Assembly (NCBI GenBank): GCA_035610365.1
Contig: CM069432.1
Location: 261,327,177 to 261,391,176, forward strand
From: Aquatica leii
Lineage: Eukaryota > Arthropoda > Insecta > Coleoptera > Lampyridae
Reading direction: 5' to 3'
Length of the DNA: 64,000 nucleotides
This document shows, in pieces, positions 55,850 to 64,000 of this stretch. A program made the position numbers and the translations under genes. Position 1 is the first letter of the stretch, and every line of letters starts with the position of its first letter. A model generated the notes under the pieces. That model had not been told where the DNA came from and did no database searches. It saw only the letters and a list, made by a program, of their open reading frames with translations.

Positions 55850-56743
55850 ACTAACTCAGTTGGATTCGGAGATTTGGGTCTTAAGCTTCGTGGTGCTAAA
55901 TTATAAAACAGATTAAAAAGGCGCCAAAACGATTAGAAACTAGAATGATATACACCGCTTAAATCTTTTCAACACTGAAGTAGAATAATTGACAAAACAC
56001 TGGTTATAACGACAAATATATTTATTTTTCAATAAAATAGGACGAAATCAAGTATACGTAATTTTGGAGTTAATCGTTGATTTAATGCGAAACTAGTGAC
56101 TTCACACCCGTTGCAAATCGCATTTAGCGTAAATTAAAACTGCAAAAATAAATAATCGGCATGCGTTAATTGTGATCTGTATTTATGTCGTACGTACATA
56201 TTTTACGTTGGACAAATGCACACGTTACTGACCCGTAAAAGAAAAAAGAGTACTTACGGTCGTCCAAGCCATGCGGAAAGCTATCGGCACGTTCCAACCA
56301 TCCCCTACAGAATCGCTAAGAAAATTAAGCAAACTTAGACATAGGATCGTATCACAATTAAATTTCTTATCGACGAACAATGAATCTTTTAGTACGTGTT
56401 TTTAATTATCCTTCCAAATTGCGGTATTGTAAATCGCTATGACAATTACGAGAAAATTAACATTTACAGCAAAAATATGAGTCCATGCTTACTCCATGAA
56501 GGATTTCACAAAAGGAGCGATAATAATACACCCATTTATTACACAGATGCTTGTGAAATTTTAGAAGTGAAAACTTTGCTGGGCGCTTACGTTAGAACTA
56601 TATATGAGAAGCAGTTCATAGTCAGCGGAAAAATAATGTTTCAATTTGACATTTTATCCCTACCCATGCGACGAAAAGTGGGCGTTTTGAGGACAAATCT
56701 TATACAGAGGACACACATCATACTAAAACACTTTTAACATAAC
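55850..56743. repeat. Dispersed repeat family X, copy 4
   Basis: The best-delimited copy, about 890 bp, from ACTAACTCAGTTGGATTCGG to CACTTTTAACATAACAA. A 113-codon frame at 56396-56737 lies inside it, but equivalent frames are not kept in the other copies, so I do not call it a gene. Confidence 0.65.
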
Positions 56744-56747
56744 AAAA

Positions 56748-56937
56748 GCCTACTCATACTACAATGCTATTTTTTTAATTTTTAAATGCATATTTTAGTG
56801 CATATTTTAAGTGTTTTTGTGCATCTCTGCATAAATATTTTTAGTATTTTTTAATACATAACTATCCGAAGCCTACTCATACTGCACGCACATTTCAAAT
56901 GTTTTTAGTACATAACTGTCCGAAGCCTACTCATACT
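56748..56937 (+). promoter_or_regulatory. Three direct GCCTACTCATACT repeats upstream of a TATA box
   Basis: The 13-mer occurs at 56748, 56871 and 56925 on the same strand; the latter two are within longer CCGAAGCCTACTCATACT matches 54 bp apart. They end 14 bp before a TATAAAA. Repeated elements in this position may be transcription-factor sites (inference), although they could be simple tandem duplication. Confidence 0.45.
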
Positions 56938-56950
56938 TCAATGTTTCGAG

Positions 56951-56957
56951 TATAAAA
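56951..56957 (+). promoter_or_regulatory. TATA box
   Basis: TATAAAA lies 40 bp upstream of the first ATG (56991), leaving room for a start site near 56981 and a very short leader. Confidence 0.45.
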
Positions 56958-56990
56958 CACATTTTGAAAAACACGAATAACAACGAAAAC

Positions 56991-57041
56991 ATGGACGATA
57001 ACAACCTAGAAGATAAAGACGAATCGTTTGAATGTAATTAA
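56991..57041 (+). CDS. Possible first exon, short acidic peptide
   Basis: ATG at 56991 opens MDDNNLEDKDESFECN, followed by TAA. The peptide is strongly acidic, and its GAC/GAA/AAC codons stand out from the surroundings. A potential splice donor (GTAATT) begins at 57034, so translation may continue in a downstream exon that I could not find. With the TATA box and upstream repeats it is a candidate gene start; no family is recognised. Confidence 0.35.
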   Translation: MDDNNLEDKDESFECN

Positions 57042-58291
57042 AAGCATATTTTCTTTTTAAATAGATTATCTCAAACTAAGTTTTGCCGAGTTCATGCAAA
57101 GTCTAAAAGTTTATGTAGCATTTCAACAATTACTTCTGTCAACTCAACGAAAAAGTTTAAATAAAAGAAATCGCCCTACTACTTGTCAATTTCAAATTTA
57201 TTTAGGGAAATGTATAAATTAATACAAAAAAACTAAAGTTGAAACTTTGGTTATATTTTACAAACATATAATGTGAATATACATCTTTTGTTGAAACAAA
57301 TCTTGACTTAAGTTAAAAAAATATAAAAATCCAATCTTCTTATATTAAGCATTCTCCACAAAGTGTAATTTTTATTCAACGAATCCTTTTTGAGATAACC
57401 CAAGTTAAATAACTCTTTTAACGACTTTAAAATTTTTGATATTTTTAGAGGTTTGTCGTAAATCTGTTTTTAAAACGTTGCTATTACACGGGAAGAAGAA
57501 AACATTTCAATTTTTGCAAGTTTACTAACTTGCTTTTATTTGGACGATATAAAACTTTATTGGAGTAATTTTATCAGGAAGGAAGACAAATAAATAGATA
57601 AAGTTTTCTAATAAACGAAAGAAAATTATTTTTTTAATTAATCGATTAATTATTATTGAGAGAATTTTTTGTTTTTTTTGGCCGAAAATAATTTTATTAA
57701 TTTTATTAAGTGCTCGCTACTGTAAAGGCGGTGTTCAGATGTTAAGATTGATGAAACTCTTTATTTAATTGTAATTAATTTTCTACTTCTATTATACGGC
57801 TTGTTGCAGATGCAGTTAGTTTATCCTTTCAACGGCGTTTTTCTAAGTGGAAAAAGTGATGCTGAAATCTAGATAAAAAGAACGTCTGAGTTAAAACTTT
57901 TTTTTTGTTGTTTCTTTTCTTTCGTTTGAAAGCTATTGAAGATTTACATTATTGTATTTTGTAAAATTTAATTAAGCCGAAATACAAAAGTTGAATTCAG
58001 CTTTTTGTGAAATTGAGATATTTATTTTTAAGTAGATATAATATAAAGAAACTTTCTAAATAAGTTTTGAAAATTTTGAAAGCATTCATTTGGCGACAGC
58101 AGTTTTACTTTATTTCTTTGATGTCGTTCTTAAAGACGTATCGCATTTTTATTTACTCTTTTTCAACACAGCCTTGATTTAAAATAACGATTTTGTGAAT
58201 CCGGATCGCACACAGTACACATATTTTCTTAATTATTGAGTTTCTGTCAATTCGTTTTTTTTTAAACGTCTTTAGTACGAATTGTAGTCAC
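57042..58291. other. AT-rich non-coding stretch
   Basis: No gene found. It could be intron if the acidic first exon at 56991 is real. Confidence 0.35.
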
Positions 58292-58305
58292 TTCCCCAAT
58301 CTTTT
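58292..58305 (+). repeat. Mutator-like element left terminal inverted repeat
   Basis: TTCCCCAATCTTTT, exact reverse complement of 61067-61080. Confidence 0.75.
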
Positions 58306-58445
58306 GGTCTGTTTCAGACCGTTTTTCAATAATTTTTTTTGCAGGTAAAATGAATAGTAATCAGCCTATCTACTTTCGAATCTTGTTTATTATCATGTAA
58401 AGATTAAAGGAACATTTTGTTTGTGTTTGTGAAACCCTCCAGTAT

Positions 58446-58625
58446 TTAACAAAATGGCGGCCAATGGGTCCCTGTTCGCTATCCGCTCCTGGTCGGGCGA
58501 TAACTTTTTGCCGAAATGACTCATCTGAAACAGAAATCGTTATGACATTAGCTATCTGTATAAGATTCTCTGGAGCTTCTCCCCCTGACATGAAAAAATA
58601 TCAAAAATTAACAAAATGGCGGCCA
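58446..58625 (+). repeat. Pair of 18-bp direct repeats in the transposon 3' region
   Basis: TTAACAAAATGGCGGCCA occurs at 58446-58463 and 58608-58625. The repeats are inside the element, between its left end and the transposase stop, and may be subterminal transposase-binding sites (inference). Confidence 0.7.
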
Positions 58626-58731
58626 TATGAAAAAAAGTCGATTTTGACCAAGTTTTTTATTGCTTTGAGGCGCTTAAAAAAATGCTAAATATAAATAGTT
58701 TTAATTGAGAGAGGGAGAAGCTCCGGAGAAT
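58565..58731. repeat. Inverted repeat in the transposon 3' region
   Basis: Arms 58565-58588 and 58709-58731 pair at about 20 of 22 positions around GGAGCTTCTCCC / GGGAGAAGCTCC. It would form a hairpin in the transposase 3' UTR. Confidence 0.75.
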
Positions 58732-58908
58732 TCAATTGTGAACAAAATTCGCAAAAGCTCAAGTCAATAGGTGTTATAGTTTCTGAGAAAATTATCGCCC
58801 AGCAAAAAAAATGTGGTTTCGAGAAAAACGCGTTTAAAGATTTCACACACAATAAAACTATTTTGGGGGTTCTTACCACTAGTCCGCTATCCCGGCACCA
58901 TATAAAAT

Positions 58909-60758
58909 TCATTCCTTTTCCTCGAAGAACTCATTTCGGGCAGCGTGTTCCTCTCGGGAACGGTTGATGGCTTCCCGAGTCGCTGGAGTCAGGCGGTTCT
59001 CCGCCCGCCGCTCGCGATCCGCGTCGATCTTCGCCTGAAAGGCCTTGGCTTGCAGGCCGACGCGCATTCCCAGGGTGTTCATGACTTTCAGGACTGACGA
59101 AAACCCATCGTTGAAAATTCCGGTGGCCAGGTATGTTGCAATGGAAACTGTTTTCGCCCCACAGTTCATATGCTTCGGCGTCAGCTTCCAAACGCAAGCG
59201 TTGAAGCTCTCGTTCGAATTCTGCGTGTGCCCACCGAGACATCTCCCCATCAAATCGTCCTCAGAAAGTGCTTCGTAGATGGGCCGAATGACGTCCTGAA
59301 CTTTCGCGGTGAGCGGCGCATCGTGGTGAAACTTGTCCAGGGTACCTGCAGCCTTCGCCGCCTGCCACTTGCACCAACTGTCGCTTCCTACCGGGCAATT
59401 GTCGTGTTTCGGGTCCTTGTCGGTTGAACATTTATGTAAAAACGTAGCCCACACTGCTTTCTTCATATCCTCAATCGAATCAGCATGTCGTCGGATCGCC
59501 AAACCGTAATACACCGTCAACTGCTTGATCAAATTGTCTGTCAAATTGCCTGATCCTTTCCCACCAATGCGCTTGTTCTGCTTTTTCGCTGCACGAAGTC
59601 TGGTACCCATTCGTTTCTGAACGTGCCCGACACATTTTTTCTTTTGCACGGTCAAATCGGAATAGGGATCCATGTCGAGGAGAGCCTTGAAGGTTGTCGT
59701 GTCGCCGTCCCCGATGTAGTATTTGTATTGAACTCCATGCAACTCTTCTGACCTGGCGAACATCTCTTGAACCGCGTCAACTTCCATTTTCCCCGAACTT
59801 CCGTGATGGTTGAGAAGACATTCCTCTGCATGTTGTTCCAGCCATTCTTCGTACTCAGGAGTGCCCGCACAGTTTTTCTTCAAATTGCATCCTTGACAAT
59901 ACGCTGATTTTACGACGCAATCAAGAACTTTTTTCGAATAAGTCCCGATCAGCGAAGTTATACCGTAGAGAGATGAAAAACCGCGCCGTTTCCAGGAGCC
60001 GTCGCCTGACACTGACAGTTGAGTTGGTGTGTTTCCATGTTGTGTATTCTTCGCGATTTCTTCTTGAACTGCTTTCCTGCAAACACACTCGAAAACAGCT
60101 TTCGAAGCAACGTACAGATTCTGCAGGAAGGTATCGTACACCGAATTTCCGAATCCAGGTCCATCAGCCCGCAGAACAAGTTCACGACTCGCTGTCCTAT
60201 TCCAAGAAGACGCATGACGAACATCAGGCGACGATTGACTTCGTATGATTGTCCATTTAGAGGACAAGACGACACAGAACGCGGAGGGCACCCACATTCG
60301 ATCAGCAGTTTAAATCTAAAGCCTCGATTCGCAGACTTCAAGAAAGTGACGTCCCCATCACACGTTTTGCACTTTAGAGTTGCTGACAAGAAGTTGAACA
60401 CCATCATGAAGTTCAGCAACACGTAGCAACTGTTGGGGTCGACCGTAATATCATCGAAAGCACTGCGCAACTTTTCCGCCGACGTGCTCACTCGCGAAGT
60501 ATCCTGTAACATTGTATAAATATTTTTAAATATTAAAAATATTTCATTGAAATATTTCCTATGTCCTTCAATGAAAAAATATTACAGTATGTATTACAGT
60601 AGTACTTTTCATAGAAAGACATATTCCATGAAAAAATAATATTAACTACTTACAGGGTCGCTTTCCATGGTAAACTTATTACCCGAAAACCGCTTTTGTT
60701 TGTTCTTCTTCACATAACCGGAAGCACCTTTTGTGCCTTTGCGTTTTAAATTCGGCAT
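58909..60758 (-). pseudogene. Mutator-like transposase, two exons, one frameshift
   Basis: Exon 1 (60758-60654) encodes 35 residues starting MPNLKRKGTKGASGYVKKNK. A 150-nt intron (GTAAGT at 60653, TTACAG ending 60504) splices in phase 0 to exon 2 (60503-58909). Exon 2 has a zinc-binding-type segment (CKTCDGDVTFL), then VNRRLMFVMRLLGIGQ and FCGLMDL, with a single-base frame change near 60155. The catalytic core follows: GDGSWKRRG (first Asp about 60003), YYIGDGDTTT (second, about 59709), CVGHVQKRMG, and SNESFNACVW (Glu about 59211), i.e. a DDE set with the C..H motif of the Mutator superfamily. The C-terminus is charged and helical. Apart from the one shift it is complete, so it is either a very recent pseudogene or carries a sequence error. 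Confidence 0.88.
60504..60653 (-). other. Intron of the Mutator-like transposase
   Basis: The donor GTAAGT and acceptor TTACAG (minus strand) join ESDP to DTSRVSTS in phase 0. The intron is far more AT-rich than its exons. Confidence 0.75.
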
Positions 60759-61066
60759 GTTTATAACTGAGGTTAAGCACGCGAGACGCAAGCCACACGT
60801 ATACTGATTCGAACCGAAATAACACGCGTCTGAGATCGACAACCTCATACAATTCTGCTCTTCTTTACCGACCCTACCCTTACCGACTGCTTCGAATAAG
60901 TCGCACAGCTGCGCGCGGGAAGCCGTTTTCGGGGCGGTGCGCTTTTTTTTCAATACGCGAAAAACTGCACACAGCATTCGCGCATCGGAAAACGGCTTCG
61001 TGGGATGAAAGTAGATAGTCTAAATGACGGAAAAATGTATTAAAAAGAAAATTGATTTTTTGAAAA
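60759..61066 (-). promoter_or_regulatory. Transposase upstream region
   Basis: About 300 bp between the transposase ATG and the right inverted repeat. It is GC-rich up to about 61010 and no TATA box stands out. It should hold the promoter and leader. Confidence 0.4.
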
Positions 61067-61080
61067 AAAAGATTGGGGAA
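61067..61080 (-). repeat. Mutator-like element right terminal inverted repeat
   Basis: AAAAGATTGGGGAA, exact reverse complement of 58292-58305. Confidence 0.75.
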
Positions 61081-62429
61081 CCCCCTTGTTGCCATTTGCA
61101 CTAATACACACATTCTATGGTTGCTATGACTTTTCTTCTAAGTTTTGAATTATAGACTGAACATTATTGAAAAATTATGATTTTTATGTAAAAGAATATT
61201 CGTTATTTTTGTTAGTTTACCGTTGTTTTTGAAACAAACGTAATAAGACTGCCAGGTTCTATGATGTTCAGGTTTGGATTTTGTAGCCACTAAATTAACA
61301 ATAGTCAGAAAAGACCTCTAAGATCGTCGGAGAGGGATGGGGTCAGTTATACTTACAAAAGTCAGCCAGTTCTATTTGTGACGATTATAATGCTAGAAAA
61401 TGGGCGCCAGGACGAGAATTTGTTTATAGGTACTTGTCTACACTGAGCAGGATTACAGTCGACTTCATTTGGGTGGAGCAGCAGTAAACATTTTAGGAAA
61501 TTTTTTAGGGAAAAGAAATAGTATACCTTACAAGTTATAAACCCTAATTTAGATTTAAGCTTAATTATTTAGGAATTTGTGACAAAGCTTAGGATTACGA
61601 AAAAACATCCGCCGTCTTATATTCGGTTAAAGACAACACAAAAAGGTTAAACAAATTCGTATACTCACTGCGAAGCTCCCTCTTTGGATCTAGTCGATGT
61701 GGTTTGGATACCACTTTAACTTGAAAGCTAAGAATAATAAAAATTGTGCACAATTACAAGACGGTGACATAAATTGACAATGGATACTTATGATTGGCTG
61801 CATTGACTACGTCCTAATGCCCAAAAAAAAATGGATACATAAAACAACTTATATTAGGACTTTCTTTTGTTGGTGAACTTTGCTCGGCGATAGAAAATTT
61901 AATTTCTTTTTTCGGGCTTGACTTGTGGTGAATTTCCACAACTGGATATCGAATTGCAGCGTTGACTATATAAATTATCTTGCATGTGTGCTACGAGTGA
62001 AGGAATAAAACTAAGTTTAAAATCAAAATGAACAATCTTTGCTTACCCCAGCGGAAATCTCACAGACAAAACGTATCTTCACATTTAATTTTAATGCTAA
62101 AATTTTCGAGATTACTATCGATAAACCAAAAATTCAAAATTTTAACGCACGTATTCACTGCGCTGAAAAGCTGAAAAAGAAAAAAATTGACACATATGCG
62201 AAGTTGCCAATCGAAGCAGTTAAATATATTATACAGTATGTCGAGAAAGAAAAATATTATAAACGTTACAATTTGTATGAAGTCTGTTAGTGAGTTATTT
62301 CAATAGCCATGTAATGGTAAGAACTGATACACAAAACCATTATTATTGAAACTATCCTTTCTAATTCTTTTCTGTGTTTTTTTTTGTATTTTAGTATTAA
62401 TGACTTTATTTAATAGAATTGGTAGATAA
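61081..62429. other. Stretch without supported genes
   Basis: An 83-codon frame at 62039-62290 (INCLUDES KLPIEAVKYIIQYVEKEKYY) begins at a non-ATG codon with a stop just upstream and matches no family I know. It might be an exon, but there is no clear acceptor. Otherwise nothing was seen. Confidence 0.35.
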
Positions 62430-62715
62430 TGTAGAATTTTGGCGTTTCAGTGAATATAATAATATCTAAGAAAGTTCCGAATGCAATCTCTTGGTTACTT
62501 AAAAGACTTTCAATTTTGTGTGTGAGCTCACGTATGCTCAGTTCATACGATTTACCAGTGTGGTAAGCATGTTGGTGTCTATGCAAAGATGCTTCTTTAA
62601 TATGGTTATTTAGTAATTTTTCAATAGTCTATTTGGATGAAAAGATTTTGTCTGAGCGTATGATTCTCGTTCTGGTTTAGGTATAGAAACTACTTTTACT
62701 TTTACCAATTATTTG
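62430..62715 (-). pseudogene. R1-type non-LTR reverse transcriptase fragment
   Basis: The minus strand gives SIPKPERESYAQTKSFHPNR, then KNYLNNHIKEASLHRHQHAY and HTGKSYELSIRELTHKIESL, and ends near NQEIAFGTFLDI. This is the fingers-to-palm start of an R1/jockey-group RT (normally IPKPGR...FRPISL...QHAYxxGKSTETAL...LDIEGAFD). It stops where motif A's catalytic region should continue. It may belong to the same family as the gag relic at 15.3-16.7 kb (inference). Confidence 0.72.
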
Positions 62716-63857
62716 GTACGTAACTTAGAACTATAGTAGCTCACCTCTACTTTGTCGATCTTCATCTCTTTTGCTTCCTATGCGCTTTTCTCTGCCAGAA
62801 GTCTGAATAAGACTTAGGAATCTCGGATCTCCTTTTTTTCTACAACACCCCAGGTTTTTATTATCAGATTTTGAACGTTTAGGCGCTTTGGTATGTTTTC
62901 GGGTTTTGCGATGGACTCTGGAATCCATACCATGGCCCTAGTAGATTTTGGGACTTCTTAGCATCAACGATGTTAAGTTTTCCACGTTGTCAGGGTTCTT
63001 TTTCTAAGATCCGCACCAGCCAATCCTTAGTAGACTGATTGGTAGCCGTTGTTATTTGCTTAGAACAACACCTGGCGGGATATTTGCTATCAGAATATCA
63101 GATACGATCGTAGTAGAATAAGTTTAGGGTTTCATTCTTCTACTCTGTAACCAACTATATTGTATAATTGGTCATGTTGGTAACAACCACGTCACAATGG
63201 TTAGCTGTAATCTCGGTTAGTGAGGGTGGTTGAGAAAACTATAATAAAATAAAGGAAAAAATAGGCGCAATTCCTTGCACTGGTTAGGTCCTCGGCTCGT
63301 AGATACCAAAGGTACATCTGAACCCACTAACGAATGAATTAGGATGGAGCAAAAAAGATAAAAACGTAACAAGCGTATATAATTTTCTCAAACAACACTT
63401 ACTCTTGCCACTTCTTTTGTTAATAACATGGTAAATTATAGGATTTATATAATAAATAAAACAGACAATTATCGGTTGCATAATCTAACAATACCAAAGT
63501 TCAATCAATGTTTACATGCAGTCGTGAACATATTAGTAAATACCAAATATAACTAACAGCAATGTTTAAATGAGTAAAAATTGGAAAACTTACCCTACCG
63601 AAGTTTTTTAAGCAAGTAGCTACCGTCAGCTATTATCGACATTATTCTCGTTACTTGCGGAATATGTAAGCTTACATACAATGACGTGAGTTTGCCCAAA
63701 TCTGGCCTTGACTACGAATACAGTCAGTGTACTCAAAATCACTGCATAACATAACGCTAAAAACCTTTCATAACTGCGACTGAAAGTAAATGGTTTAGTA
63801 TGATCATCAATAAAATTTTTTATAGTTACGAGAGTTTTCTTCTAACTTCAAGGCAAG
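62716..63857. other. Stretch without supported genes
   Basis: The first part (to about 63120) may be eroded upstream sequence of the R1-type fragment on the minus strand, but I recognised no motif. The rest is AT-rich spacer. Confidence 0.35.
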
Positions 63858-64000
63858 CGACTAACTCAGTTATGTCGGTAAGCGGGTTGCAAGTCTCGGT
63901 GTGCTAATCCTACACTAAATTAAAAAGGCGCTAAAACGAGTAAATATCACTCAATACAGAACTTTGTTTAAATCTGACAATCACAGAATGAAACAAATTG
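63858..64000. repeat. Dispersed repeat family X, copy 5, cut by window end
   Basis: CGACTAACTCAGTTATGTCGG, GTGCTAATC and TTAAAAAGGCGCTAAAACGA match the left ends of copies 2 and 4 in the same orientation. The copy continues past the right edge. Confidence 0.7.

Larger units (their letters stand above)
58292..61080 (-). mobile_element. Mutator-like DNA transposon, near-intact
   Basis: Inverted ends TTCCCCAATCTTTT at 58292-58305 and AAAAGATTGGGGAA at 61067-61080 enclose a 2.8-kb unit with one transposase gene. The interior (58909-61000) is about half G+C, against roughly a third in flanking DNA. This compositional break together with the low decay points to a recent arrival, possibly by horizontal transfer. 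The matched ends are only 14 bp, and I could not confirm an 8-9-bp target duplication, so exact termini are uncertain. Confidence 0.8.

Noticed and set aside
56396..56737. 113-codon frame as a gene
   Set aside because: It lies entirely in repeat X copy 4, and the frame is not preserved in other copies.
54045..56743. Repeat X copies 3 and 4 as the two LTRs of one element
   Set aside because: The 0.7-kb interior has no coding, and no primer-binding site or polypurine tract abuts them. The copies differ too much in length.
62039..62290. 83-codon frame as a host gene
   Set aside because: It has no ATG start, a stop lies immediately upstream in frame, no acceptor site is clear and no family is recognised.
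63270..63340. tRNA-derived SINE head
   Set aside because: CACTGGTTAGGTCCTCGG vaguely resembles a tRNA but has neither a proper box B nor a foldable cloverleaf.
1..64000. Bacterial-type operon, CRISPR array or defence island
   Set aside because: The tRNA introns, spliceosomal introns and eukaryotic transposons show a nuclear eukaryotic sequence, and no regularly spaced short repeats of CRISPR type are present.

Overview
This is a nuclear window from an arthropod, most likely an insect. It is AT-rich, has no operon structure, carries two intron-containing tRNA-Tyr genes, and is packed with decayed transposons of families common in insects. A beetle is plausible, but the order cannot be fixed from the sequence. 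I find no long intact host gene. Nearly all recognisable coding sequence is transposon-derived and broken by frameshifts, stops or deletions.

Layout. 1-3523 (-): pseudogene of a large repetitive invertebrate protein family, running off the left edge and showing PIN/FEN-like motifs there. 4423-5972: rearranged Penelope-like element (PLE). 8410-8907: tandem duplication of a tRNA-Tyr(GTA) gene. 9655-14477 (-): degraded Gypsy LTR retrotransposon whose primer-binding site matches the 3' end of tRNA-Lys. 15050-16710: Tc1/mariner-type fragment and an R1-type gag. 18782-18926: hairpin element. 19440-22987: PLE with direct terminal repeats and an insertion in its RT. 23223-24027 (-): Tc1 transposase. 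25739-25940: PLE endonuclease fragment. About 27470-35200 (+): BEL/Pao retroelement with a tRNA-Tyr-like primer site, interrupted twice. 35326-37110: Crypton-like tyrosine-recombinase element with long terminal inverted repeats and palindromes. 39119-40996: PLE bounded by inverted repeats, with a hammerhead-like core. 41130-45940: two minus-strand jockey copies with a nested plus-strand non-LTR element that has a 12-bp target duplication. 45955-47521 (-): piggyBac. 49392-56743: copies of a dispersed repeat family (more at 24838 and at the right edge). 56748-57041: TATA promoter-like stretch with a short acidic first exon. 58292-61080 (-): GC-rich, nearly intact Mutator-like DNA transposon. 62430-62715 (-): R1-type RT fragment.

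How the parts relate. The BEL primer site resembles the complement of the 3' end of the tRNA-Tyr encoded twice at 8.5-8.9 kb, and the Gypsy primer site is a full match to insect tRNA-Lys. Three PLEs show three different terminal arrangements. The most unusual locus is the recombinase element at 35.3-37.1 kb: Cryptons normally lack terminal inverted repeats, yet this one has about 80-bp inverted repeats, a 38-bp perfect palindrome, and an adjoining foldback whose arms reuse the same sequence modules.

Limits: everything was read by eye and by family memory. Boundaries of degraded elements are approximate, and no alignments or searches were run.
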